A stretch of DNA of 16,471 bases from Candidatus Geothermarchaeota archaeon. GTDB lineage: Archaea > Thermoproteota > Nitrososphaeria > Geothermarchaeales > JDFR-13. The translations under genes were made by a program, and so were the position numbers. The stretch is taken from positions 1 through 16,471 of the forward strand of contig WAMZ01000048.1 in assembly GCA_015522055.1 (NCBI GenBank), given 5' to 3'. This document shows, piece by piece, positions 7,785-14,460 of the stretch; the stretch's first letter is position 1; each line of letters starts with the position of its first letter. The notes beneath the pieces were generated by a model, which was given only the letters and a program-made list of their open reading frames with translations, was not told where the DNA came from and did not search any database.

Positions 7785-8143
7785 AAATTTATCTGATTTT
7801 TCATGATTCATGTCCACGCATACCTATACATGGAAATAAAAAAATATTAAGATCACCCACTATGCCTACTTTAATACCTAATTAGAAACATCATCCTCCA
7901 CTCAAGTTAATACTTGAATAACTTAGCCAGACGTAATCTTCAAAGCTCCACATGATATTAGCATGTAATGATGTCCCAAATATACAAGTAGAATCAATTA
8001 ATTTATACCTCCTACAAAATGGGAAATCATTCAAATCTGATTTAGTCCGCGAATACATAATATGTCAGATACAAAATTGTGCATATCAATATAAAAGATT
8101 TAGCTAATAAAGTTTATGCATGATAAATGGGTAGGATTTATAT
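7785..8143. other. Non-coding stretch with no convincing gene
   Basis: About 360 AT-rich bases between the deacylase operon and the toxin-antitoxin promoter. No open frame of useful length with a start and binding site is seen on either strand. Small symmetric elements are present: TCAAGT-TAAT-ACTTGA at 7902-7917 and ACATG-ATATTAG-CATGT at 7950-7966. An AATGATG at 7968-7974 and a CTGA at 8037-8040 resemble box C and box D, but the inner boxes are missing, so I do not call a guide RNA. The segment may be a decayed or intergenic remnant beside the VapBC pair. Confidence 0.4.
7786..7801 (+). terminator. T-rich candidate terminator after the ZPR1-deacylase operon
   Basis: The deacylase stop is followed directly by AATTTATCTGATTTTT, ending in five T. 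Archaeal termination usually needs only U-rich stretches without a stem, so this is a reasonable end for the two-gene operon. There is no independent support. Confidence 0.3.
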
Positions 8144-8176
8144 TTGTGGGTCACACTTATTAATAAATGTGGGACC
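8135..8176 (+). promoter_or_regulatory. vapB promoter with overlapping near-palindrome (putative autoregulatory operator)
   Basis: ATTTATATTT at 8136-8145 is a good TATA-like box that would start transcription near 8166-8168. The stretch 8149-8176, centred on TTATTAATAA, is nearly palindromic: GGTCACAC on the left matches TGTGGGACC on the right with a two-base insertion and one mismatch. It ends directly before the vapB ATG and covers the predicted transcription start. AbrB-type antitoxins commonly repress their own operon from such sites. Symmetry is seen; the binding role is inferred. Confidence 0.45.
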
Positions 8177-8431
8177 ATGGCTTTGGAGATACGTTTGGAT
8201 GAGAGGGGTAGGGTAACTATACCTAGGGAGGTAAGAGAGAGGTTAGGGTTGAAACCTGGTGATAGGCTCTTGATTAAAGTACAGGATGATGCTATAGTTA
8301 TGGTAAGGTCAAAGGACCCCTTTAAGATCATCGGAATGATACTTAAGAATCTTACTTTTGATAGGAGGCTTCGGCGGGAAGCTGAGGATCAGGCGCTACG
8401 GGAGTTGGAGGCTAAACATGGTGGTATGTAG
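8177..8431 (+). CDS. vapB: AbrB/SpoVT-type antitoxin (VapB-like)
   Basis: 84-residue antitoxin. Residues 1-46 form a swapped-hairpin AbrB domain: LDERGRVTIPREVRERLGL followed by KPGDRLLIKV and AIVMVRS. Residues 47-84 form a charged helical tail (FKIIGMILKNL, FDRRLRREAEDQALRELEAK) of the kind that wraps around and blocks a PIN-domain toxin. The ATG at 8177 matches the usual family start (MALEIRLDERGRV). A TTG at 8144 would add eleven residues but lies inside the predicted promoter and operator. The toxin gene follows after 11 bases. The protein probably binds both the toxin and the operator just upstream. Confidence 0.85.
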   Translation: MALEIRLDERGRVTIPREVRERLGLKPGDRLLIKVQDDAIVMVRSKDPFKIIGMILKNLTFDRRLRREAEDQALRELEAKHGGM

Positions 8432-8442
8432 GTGATAGTTTA

Positions 8443-8856
8443 GTGGCTGAGAAGGTCCTGGTTGAAACAGGTTTTCTACTAGCATTGAATCCACAGGATA
8501 AGCATCATAAATGGGCTCTCCAAATTCTTGAGCAGGCTAGAAAAGGTAATATACAGCTCTTCCTCTCTGAGATTGCAATACTCGAGTTATTATTAATTCT
8601 TAGGTCAAAGGGTGTGAGTGAAGAGGATATAAGTGTTCTCCTAGAATCGTTGGACATCGCATTACGCTCATATACTAAGATAAACTATGCTCATATAACA
8701 TTCGAAACCGCGATTTTAGCCTCACAGCTACGCCAAAAATATCCAAACCTAACATTCTTTGACTCTCATCATGCTGCTATAGCAATAATCAATAATCTAA
8801 AATATCATGATCTTGACCCCCTTGTTCGGGAAATAGTATTGGTAGAATCCAGATAA
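8443..8856 (+). CDS. vapC: PIN-domain toxin (VapC-like ribonuclease)
   Basis: 137 residues, normal for VapC, a metal-dependent RNase with a cluster of acidic residues. The N-terminal strand VLVETGFLLAL carries Glu8 where the family normally has the first catalytic Asp. SEIAILELLLIL supplies Glu43 or Glu48, LTFFDSHHAAIA supplies Asp107, and the weakly placed YHDLDPL supplies the fourth acid. The GTG at 8443 follows GGTGAT by six bases, a strong archaeal ribosome binding site located just after the vapB stop. Whether the Asp-to-Glu change lowers activity is not known; Glu can still bind metal. Pairing with the AbrB-type gene makes the toxin-antitoxin call firm even though the catalytic set is unusual. 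Confidence 0.82.
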   Translation: MAEKVLVETGFLLALNPQDKHHKWALQILEQARKGNIQLFLSEIAILELLLILRSKGVSEEDISVLLESLDIALRSYTKINYAHITFETAILASQLRQKYPNLTFFDSHHAAIAIINNLKYHDLDPLVREIVLVESR

Positions 8857-8886
8857 ATGATGAACCAAGTAACAATGAGCATCATT
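8856..8886. terminator. Candidate stem-loop between convergent vapC and dipeptidase genes
   Basis: AATGATG at 8856-8862 and CATCATT at 8880-8886 form a perfect seven-base inverted repeat around a 17-base loop, spanning the whole gap between the two stop codons. It could end transcription in both directions. The loop is long and no T-run follows, so this is a weak call. Confidence 0.25.
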
Positions 8887-10067
8887 CAGCCGATTGTATG
8901 CTTCAGAACCCGATGTATGTTTCGGAATACTATCTTCTCAATCTCATTATCTGAGTATCCGTTCCTAATTAGCCATCTTATTATATTTGGGAAGTCCCCT
9001 GGGTTCTCTAAACCATCTACATATGGAACTTCAATGTAGTTGGGTGAACCGCTCCTCGAAGCCCCTATACTTAGGTAGTCCCGGAAGACTCTATGTAGTG
9101 CTACATGGTCGCCAAATAATGTATCTGGCCCAAAAGCCAGATGATCCAATCCGATCAAGTCCTCTATATACTTAAAATGGTCCATAACACTTTCTATCGA
9201 GTGGTATGGATGCTCCTTTGATAGCGTAGTATGGGGTGATGCCTCGATACCTATGACACCACCATTATCAGCTAATCTCTCGAGAACCTTATCAGGTTTC
9301 ATCCTTCTACTAGGCCATACCCCCCTCGCCCCCGCGTGGGTAATGAAGACAGGTTTACTAGATACCTCCATGACCTCGAGGCATGTAAGGTCATTGGCAT
9401 GGGCCAGGTCTATAGCTATACCTATACTATTCATTTCATCCACGAGCTCCGCCCCCAATGGTGTCAAGCCGTAGTCCTTCTCATCGGCTAGTCCGGAGCC
9501 ATATTCATTTCCTACACTATATACTATTCCCATACATCTGACTCCGAAGCCATATAAATGTCTAACTAATTCGAGTTCTTCACCCATATGTGGTGCTCCC
9601 TCTAAATGTATATAGATAGCCAGCCTATCTTCATCATGGGCCCTGATGATATCATCTGCAGATCTTCCGATAAATACGCATTCCAATTTATCCACTAACC
9701 AACTTATCAGCCCAAGCTGATAGACGATATTCTCCCAGCTCCATGGATCCCTAGATCTGGCTAGATATATTCCATCCATCAACCCCTCGAAGACGGCGTC
9801 GAGCCCTGCCCTAGATAACCCTTCTAGACCTATTAGCCACTCACCACTACCAGCAAACTCTATATAGTTACTTGGGTCTTCGGGGAAGACTATTGTATGG
9901 TCATGGAGACTTACCTTACACATCCCCTCCATAATCTTCTCGAATCTATTCTCCTCAGAATCACTTAGCTCTATCCACCTGGAATCGACTCTCCCAATCT
10001 GTTTAGCCAACCTACACCTATTACCCTCCAATAGAGTAGAGTAATTTTTACATGGTTCACGTATCAT
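8886..10067 (-). CDS. Membrane dipeptidase-like metalloenzyme (peptidase M19 family)
   Basis: 393 residues, TIM-barrel amidohydrolase-related dipeptidase, probably cytosolic since no signal or membrane helix is seen. Family landmarks: SLHDHTIVFP at 53-62 (place of DGHND), Glu156 in IHLEGA as bridging ligand, GIVYSVGNEYGSGL near 180-193, His223 in IDLAHAND, His244 in ITHAGARGVWPSRR, and Asp315 in GLDHLAFGPDTLFGD. The C-terminal GLENPGDFPNIIRWL with a helical tail is also typical. The first metal site is His55-Asp-His57 (HxH) rather than the usual HxD of the family, so substrates may differ from simple dipeptides. The ATG at 10067 has a TATA-like TCTTATAGG about 30 bases upstream. A later Met (residue 46) just before the barrel is an alternative start. 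Divergent from an FAH-family gene. Confidence 0.8.
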   Translation of the reverse strand: MIREPCKNYSTLLEGNRCRLAKQIGRVDSRWIELSDSEENRFEKIMEGMCKVSLHDHTIVFPEDPSNYIEFAGSGEWLIGLEGLSRAGLDAVFEGLMDGIYLARSRDPWSWENIVYQLGLISWLVDKLECVFIGRSADDIIRAHDEDRLAIYIHLEGAPHMGEELELVRHLYGFGVRCMGIVYSVGNEYGSGLADEKDYGLTPLGAELVDEMNSIGIAIDLAHANDLTCLEVMEVSSKPVFITHAGARGVWPSRRMKPDKVLERLADNGGVIGIEASPHTTLSKEHPYHSIESVMDHFKYIEDLIGLDHLAFGPDTLFGDHVALHRVFRDYLSIGASRSGSPNYIEVPYVDGLENPGDFPNIIRWLIRNGYSDNEIEKIVFRNIHRVLKHTIG

Positions 10068-10148
10068 GAAAATATCTATATATAGTCAGAAACCTATAAG
10101 ATGTGATCTGCATAATTATAATCTATTAACTATTTGGATGGTGATGCT
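10068..10148. promoter_or_regulatory. Divergent promoter region of dipeptidase and FAH-family genes
   Basis: 81-base spacer. AATTATAATC at 10114-10123 is a TATA-like box that would start the rightward transcript at about 10142-10146, a few bases before the ATG at 10149. On the minus strand, TCTTATAGG (10094-10102) would start the dipeptidase transcript close to its ATG. A palindromic CTATATATAG at 10075-10084 lies between. Just before the FAH gene start, GGTGATG at 10140-10146 is a strong ribosome binding site, with close spacing. Confidence 0.35.
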
Positions 10149-11006
10149 ATGGTTAAGATAATACGCTTCCGTATTATGGGCGAGGAAGACTTAGGTATAC
10201 TCGTTGACGGTTATATTGCACCTTTTAAAGAGATGGAGCTACCACCCTATATTGAATATCCCCTTAATATTGAACCGATAACAATTGAGATGCTTAAAAA
10301 CCTGAGTCCAGAGGATTACTTGGTCTATGATATTGAGGAGGTAGATATACTCCCGCCCATAAAATATCCAGGGAAGATAATATGCCTCGGTTTGAATTAC
10401 AAGAGCCATGTATTGGAGACTGGGAGGGAGATGCCTAGCGATATCGTGATCTTCATGAAGCCCCGGACTAGTGTGGCTGGGCCATACGATATTATAGATG
10501 TCCCGAAAATTATTAAGCAGCTTGATTATGAGGGTGAATTGGCTATCGTCGTAGGGAGGAGAGGTAGGTTTATAGGGGTGGAGGAAGCCCACAATTATAT
10601 CCTGGGATATATGATTATGAATGATTTATCTGCAAGGGATTTCCAGTTCAGTGATGGTCAGTGGACTAGGGGGAAGGGCTTCGACGGCTTCGCGCCTATT
10701 GGGCCATGGATAGTTACTTTAGATGAGATAGGAGACCCCCATAAACTAAGGATTAGGACTTGGGTTAATGATGAGCTTCGTCAGGATGGAAGTACGAGTG
10801 AAATGATATTCAAGATACCTGAGATTGTCAGCCGGGTAAGTATGGTAATGACCTTGGAGCCTGGTGACATTATATCGACTGGTACACCGGCTGGGGTAGG
10901 TTTCGTCCATGGGGAGGACAAGCTTCTCAAGGATGGCGATAAGGTTAGGATAGAGATAGAGGGGATAGGATTTATAGAGAATACCGTAAGATTCATAGAT
11001 GTATGA
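10149..11006 (+). CDS. Fumarylacetoacetate hydrolase family protein
   Basis: 285 residues, the usual size of the stand-alone FAH-domain enzymes that cleave or isomerise beta-keto acid or 2-oxo-diene intermediates, often in aromatic or sugar breakdown. Visible family features, numbered from this ATG: GLNYKSHVLETG with the His87/Glu90 lid pair, IFMKPRTSVAG, the metal site YEGELAIVVG (Glu128, Glu130), NDLSARDFQ with Asp159, the GKGFDGFAPIGPWIV segment, and DIISTGTPAGVGF near the C-terminus. The ATG at 10149 has GGTGATG just upstream; a TTG at 10134 would add five residues and is less likely. It could be a fumarylpyruvate hydrolase, acylpyruvase, or oxaloacetate decarboxylase-like protein; sequence alone does not decide. 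Divergent from the dipeptidase, convergent with archaemetzincin. Confidence 0.87.
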   Translation: MVKIIRFRIMGEEDLGILVDGYIAPFKEMELPPYIEYPLNIEPITIEMLKNLSPEDYLVYDIEEVDILPPIKYPGKIICLGLNYKSHVLETGREMPSDIVIFMKPRTSVAGPYDIIDVPKIIKQLDYEGELAIVVGRRGRFIGVEEAHNYILGYMIMNDLSARDFQFSDGQWTRGKGFDGFAPIGPWIVTLDEIGDPHKLRIRTWVNDELRQDGSTSEMIFKIPEIVSRVSMVMTLEPGDIISTGTPAGVGFVHGEDKLLKDGDKVRIEIEGIGFIENTVRFIDV

Positions 11007-11042
11007 GTAGTTACCAATATGGAGTTATTGAAAGAAAGGTTA

Positions 11043-11579
11043 TTATTTCAGTAATGCTTCGTCGGATACATCGATCCCCCTATCCCTCATTTGGCTGAAG
11101 TGTCTTCCACAATATTTAAACGTCTTGTTATCTACATCGGCTATGGAGTTGCTGAATGACATTACACATTTCCTATCCCTACAGTGGCCTAGTCCGAATA
11201 TATGCCCCAACTCGTGGAAGACCTCCTTCCTAACCCTGATGAAATAATCTTCCCTGGATACACCCATCCTCAGACGCGGTAAATATACACTGCATATCAT
11301 TAACCTTGGATTAGCGACCCCAAAGACAAAATTCAATGGAGGTACATATGCATCGACATCTAATATGGCTAGAATTACATCACCACCAGTATACTCCCTG
11401 AATAACCATCTATTAATGAGGTCACCACGATATTGCCGCCTATATTCGTTATAGAAACGGTGGGGCAGCTCCTCGAGTCTACGGGTATAAGATTCGGATC
11501 TCAGAATCTCAGATAGTATTTTCTCTATATACTTAACTAATTCCTCATCAACATTGAATGTTATAAGCTGAATCCTCAT
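11043..11579 (-). CDS. amzA: Archaemetzincin (peptidase M54)
   Basis: Small zinc protease of about 178 residues. The family signature is complete: HELGHIFGLGHC (first two His, catalytic Glu and third His), then RDRKCVMSFSNS with the Cys and conserved Met, then YCGRH. The extra cysteines (HC, KCVM, YCG) form the second zinc site particular to archaemetzincins. Earlier segments LEELPHRFYNEYRRQYRG and VDAYVPPLNFVFGVAN also fit. I place the start at the ATG at 11579 (MRIQLITFNVDEELVKYI), which fits the family N-terminus. An ATG at 11615 would add 12 residues but falls inside the likely TATA box CTATATATATGG (11613-11624, minus strand), which would start transcription near 11593. The physiological substrate is not established. 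Confidence 0.9.
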   Translation of the reverse strand: MRIQLITFNVDEELVKYIEKILSEILRSESYTRRLEELPHRFYNEYRRQYRGDLINRWLFREYTGGDVILAILDVDAYVPPLNFVFGVANPRLMICSVYLPRLRMGVSREDYFIRVRKEVFHELGHIFGLGHCRDRKCVMSFSNSIADVDNKTFKYCGRHFSQMRDRGIDVSDEALLK

Positions 11580-11676
11580 ACCGGTAACGTATTTATATGG
11601 GATATACAAGTCCATATATATAGTGGCAGCCGAGATAGATATATGTTTTACAATCTTATGTAAATTTATTGGTATC

Positions 11677-12849
11677 CTATAGCCAAAACGTTCCCTTCCT
11701 TAGGTTATTAACTATGACTTCATTTAATATTTCGCTAGTCCCTTCATATATCCTAAGTACCCTTGAATCCCTGAGAAGCCTCTCCAACTTGAAGTCTCTC
11801 ATATATCCATATCCACCGAATATCTGCAGAGCCATATCTATGACAATCCACATATATTCGGTTGAGAATCTCTTTGCAATGGCGGCATAGCTGGCTTTGA
11901 CCCTCTTGTCGATATCCTGCCTATCGAGGCTCCATGCAGCTCTGTAGGTCAGTAGTCTAGCGGCCTCGATAAATTGTGACATTACCGCCAACTTATGCGA
12001 GACTGCCTGGAATTCAATTATAGGTCTATCAAACTGTTTCCTACTAGACGCATATTCAACGGCCTTATCGAATGCATTTAGAGCCATCCCAACTGCATTC
12101 GCGGCTGCCCTAACCCTGCCATAATTAAAGAACTCGAGTGCCTGATAGAAGCCTCTCCCGACCTCGCCTAAGACATATTCATCGCCAAGCTCTACATCTT
12201 TTAATACTAGCTCGCCGATGGGTGAGCCCCTCTGACCCATCTTACCCTTCATCGGATTGATTGAGACCCCCTGCATATCACTCTCAACTATAAACATTAC
12301 CTGATTTCTATAGGGTTTCCCATCAACACTCTCCATCTGACATAATACTACCCCGAAGTCCGCGATTGGTACATTGGTAATAAACGTCTTCACTCCATTA
12401 ATAATCCATATGTCACCTTTCCTGACGGCCTTGGTTGAAAGATGCGTAATATCGCTGCCATGTTCAGGCTCGGTGAAAGCCGCGTACATCACGGAATCTC
12501 CAGACAACACCTTCTTTAAATAATTAATTCTTTGATCTTCCCTACCGTATTGGTATATTAATTTAGAGCCGAATGCACCACTCAATATTGATTGACCCAA
12601 TGTAGAGTCTACTCTATTAAACTCTTCATGAACTATAGCTTCAGCCAACATATTTAGGCCTCCGCCGCCATACTCATCTGGTATAGATGGCCTTAGTAAA
12701 CGGTGTCTAGCAGCCTCTCTATAAAGATCGAAAGGAAACTCTTCTCTCTCATCAATGTACTTGGCGATCGATTCATCGAAATTGTTTAATGCAAACTCCC
12801 TAGATAGTTTCCTCACTAGCTCTAGCTCAGGATCTAAGTAGAAGTCCAT
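11677..12849 (-). CDS. Acyl-CoA dehydrogenase
   Basis: 390 residues, normal for this FAD enzyme, which introduces a 2,3-double bond into acyl-CoA in fatty- or branched-chain acid breakdown, passing electrons to ETF. Visible features: helical N-domain, YAAFTEPEHGSD at 122-133 (FAD/substrate strand), INGVKTFITN at 150-159, KGKMGQRGSP at 201-210, SSRKQFDRPIIEFQAV around 268-283, IFGGYGYMRD at 343-352, and the catalytic base Glu369 in RIYEGTSEI. The Glu position is that of medium/short-chain enzymes. Chain length and branched specificity cannot be read. The ATG at 12849 follows TTTGGTGTTCTAG, with GGTG about 8 bases upstream, and a TATA-like CTTTATTC. No ETF or thiolase genes lie in the window. 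Confidence 0.92.
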   Translation of the reverse strand: MDFYLDPELELVRKLSREFALNNFDESIAKYIDEREEFPFDLYREAARHRLLRPSIPDEYGGGGLNMLAEAIVHEEFNRVDSTLGQSILSGAFGSKLIYQYGREDQRINYLKKVLSGDSVMYAAFTEPEHGSDITHLSTKAVRKGDIWIINGVKTFITNVPIADFGVVLCQMESVDGKPYRNQVMFIVESDMQGVSINPMKGKMGQRGSPIGELVLKDVELGDEYVLGEVGRGFYQALEFFNYGRVRAAANAVGMALNAFDKAVEYASSRKQFDRPIIEFQAVSHKLAVMSQFIEAARLLTYRAAWSLDRQDIDKRVKASYAAIAKRFSTEYMWIVIDMALQIFGGYGYMRDFKLERLLRDSRVLRIYEGTSEILNEVIVNNLRKGTFWL

Positions 12850-12971
12850 CTAGAACACCAAATAGTGAATAAAGTATTAAGAAGTAATTATGCATTACTA
12901 GTGATATGCCTTCAATATAATGATGAAAAGCGATAGGATGATTGGAAATTTAATACTTTGGAATACTTATA
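12850..12971. promoter_or_regulatory. Acyl-CoA dehydrogenase upstream region with palindromes
   Basis: 122 bases between the acyl-CoA dehydrogenase start and the end of the operon to the right. The minus-strand TATA-like CTTTATTC is near 12867-12874. Directly upstream of it is the symmetric AGTAAT-TATGC-ATTACT at 12883-12899. A ten-base perfect inverted repeat, AAAGTATTAA at 12871-12880 and TTAATACTTT at 12950-12959, flanks it. Archaeal fatty-acid genes are often controlled by a TetR-type repressor, but the site here is only a candidate. Confidence 0.35.
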
Positions 12972-13475
12972 TTATATGCATTTTTCTAGCTCAATTTTTG
13001 ATGTTTTCAATCCACTATTCAATAAAATCCGGGTGATGCTATCTAGGTTATCCTCTCTAACTATAAATTTATATTTCTTAAAATAGCCCGTTTTAATAAC
13101 CATTTTCTTCTCTTTCATATGTATTTTAACCCACTTCACCCTATTAATAGGGATGCTTATCTCTTTCTTCGATTTAAGCTGGACCTGCAGCTTTTCAAGA
13201 TCTCTCACATTAATGGCGCTATTGATATGTTGCTCTATAGACTCTGTGATATAGCTACTAGCTGCAGCTATTCCGAATCCTTGTCCAAATATGGCGTCAA
13301 AAATCATTCCCATGATTATTAGTATAATCATGAGTTTCATTTTTATAGGACGATCTAGTAGAGGACCTACAAACATTCCATATATGCCTCTGTCTGTAAA
13401 GAGTAATATATATTTATCGTGTGTGAAACTTGTTTTCCCGGTTTTTACCACCGCATATGCTCCATAGTATTTCAT
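12972..13475 (-). CDS. Putative membrane-associated protein with split PH/GRAM-like fold
   Basis: I do not recognise this 167-residue protein by family. Its shape is suggestive: an N-terminal pair of strands (HDKYILLFTDRGIYGMFVG, residues 19-37), a hydrophobic segment MKLMIILIIMGMIFDAIFG leading into a Gly/Ala-rich stretch GQGFGIAAASS (about 46-74), a helix, then strands ISIPINRVKWVKIHM and KMVIKTGYFKKYKFIV and a closing helix LDSITRILLNSGL. Strands, inserted hydrophobic loop, strands and final helix resemble small prokaryotic PH/GRAM-like domains, which often act at membranes. The ATG at 13475 has AAGGTGT five bases upstream; an ATG at 13508 would add 11 residues and overlap the previous gene. 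It is the last gene of a three-gene operon, 22 bases after the duplicated winged-helix protein. Confidence 0.6.
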   Translation of the reverse strand: MKYYGAYAVVKTGKTSFTHDKYILLFTDRGIYGMFVGPLLDRPIKMKLMIILIIMGMIFDAIFGQGFGIAAASSYITESIEQHINSAINVRDLEKLQVQLKSKKEISIPINRVKWVKIHMKEKKMVIKTGYFKKYKFIVREDNLDSITRILLNSGLKTSKIELEKCI

Positions 13476-13497
13476 TTCATACACCTTCGGTACAAAT

Positions 13498-14454
13498 TTA
13501 TAGTACAAATGGTTTCAGTATGTTCTCTAAGAAATTGTCCAAGCTGTAGCTTGATAGTACCGCAGTTTCTTCTGATAGATCGACCGAGACTATTTTATCT
13601 TTATGTATCACTATGCCTAAGGTATCCACCTTCATTTTGGGAGCGAATCTATACCTCATTAATATCGAGAAGTCTTGTATTTTTCTGATATCCATTATAT
13701 CTAGTATGACGTCACTATACTCTATCTTTGTTCCATCTCCATATACCTTTAATAACCCTTTATCAACCATCGACTCCATAGTCTCATATATCTGGTCTTC
13801 ATCCATCATCAGACGCTGAATTGTGTTAAATAGCTGGCTATTTGTATAGACAGTGATGTAATCGTAAAGGCCGCCCTTTATTATATCCCTGGCAATATCT
13901 ACAACATTGAATCTGAATCTCTTAGCCTTTTTCCTCAGCTTACTCAGTAGAAGCCTCTGGATACTCATTAATATAGCTAATTCATCTAGACCGAGTTCCA
14001 AGACGACATCGGAGTAGTCTCCATACTCAGTTACCAGAGGCGTTATCTCCTCGACAAGCCAGTCATATGTATACTTCCATTTTAGTGGGAAAACTATCGC
14101 GAATGATTTATTGTCGTCGGTAGGCTTATACATAACGGTGGTTTTGCTCCTCCTAACGAAATATGTGGTCGACGCATTTATTACCCTGGTGGATACATGT
14201 ATCAGCATTTCCTCCGGGTCAGCCAAGACCTTCATAGGCAGTAGGTAGGCTAAATGTAACTCATAAACCCCGTCTTTACGCTCCCAAATAAGGTTCATCT
14301 TTTTGAACCGCCTTATAACTTTCGGCAAGTTGTCTCGATTCATCTTGGCTATCCAGGGCAATATCCTATGGAGCGGTGAATACTTTTTAACATCAAACCC
14401 GGCAAGTAATATAGCTGTAGCCATCTCGTCCAAGTCAAATAATGCAACCGCCAC
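13498..14454 (-). CDS. Uncharacterised soluble protein with internal duplication and two winged-helix-like units
   Basis: 318 residues, no membrane segment or signal, no family recognised. The two halves look alike. Each starts with a strand and helix (ALFDLDEMATAILLAG near 4-19; VLELGLDELAILMSIQRLL near 150-168), later has a helix-turn-wing (RRFKKMNLIWERKDGVYEL near 48-66; ESMVDKGLLKVYGDGTKIE near 226-244), and ends with strands and a helix before a proline (YDWLVEEITPLV; LDNFLENILKPFV). The middle units align without gaps over about 40 residues around a shared Asp-Gly. It may bind DNA, but paired winged-helix units also occur in protein-binding chaperones. The GTG at 14454 follows a near-perfect GGAGGTGA that overlaps the stop of the upstream membrane gene, so the two are translationally coupled. 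Function unknown. Confidence 0.6.
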   Translation of the reverse strand: MAVALFDLDEMATAILLAGFDVKKYSPLHRILPWIAKMNRDNLPKVIRRFKKMNLIWERKDGVYELHLAYLLPMKVLADPEEMLIHVSTRVINASTTYFVRRSKTTVMYKPTDDNKSFAIVFPLKWKYTYDWLVEEITPLVTEYGDYSDVVLELGLDELAILMSIQRLLLSKLRKKAKRFRFNVVDIARDIIKGGLYDYITVYTNSQLFNTIQRLMMDEDQIYETMESMVDKGLLKVYGDGTKIEYSDVILDIMDIRKIQDFSILMRYRFAPKMKVDTLGIVIHKDKIVSVDLSEETAVLSSYSLDNFLENILKPFVL

Positions 14455-14460
14455 CTCTAC

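Noticed and set aside
7968..8040. Possible C/D box guide RNA (AATGATG followed 60-odd bases later by CTGA).
   Set aside because: No internal C' and D' boxes and no terminal stem; such short motifs are expected by chance in AT-rich DNA.
7785..8143. CRISPR array, tRNA or insertion-sequence remnant in the longest gene-free stretch.
   Set aside because: No regularly spaced repeats, no cloverleaf or TTC/GGTTCGA-like segment, and no transposase fragment or terminal inverted repeats.
13498..14454. Calling the protein a transcription regulator because of its winged-helix-like parts.
   Set aside because: The recognition helices are not clearly basic, two units are embedded in larger alpha/beta halves, and it is coupled to a membrane protein; DNA binding is only one option.
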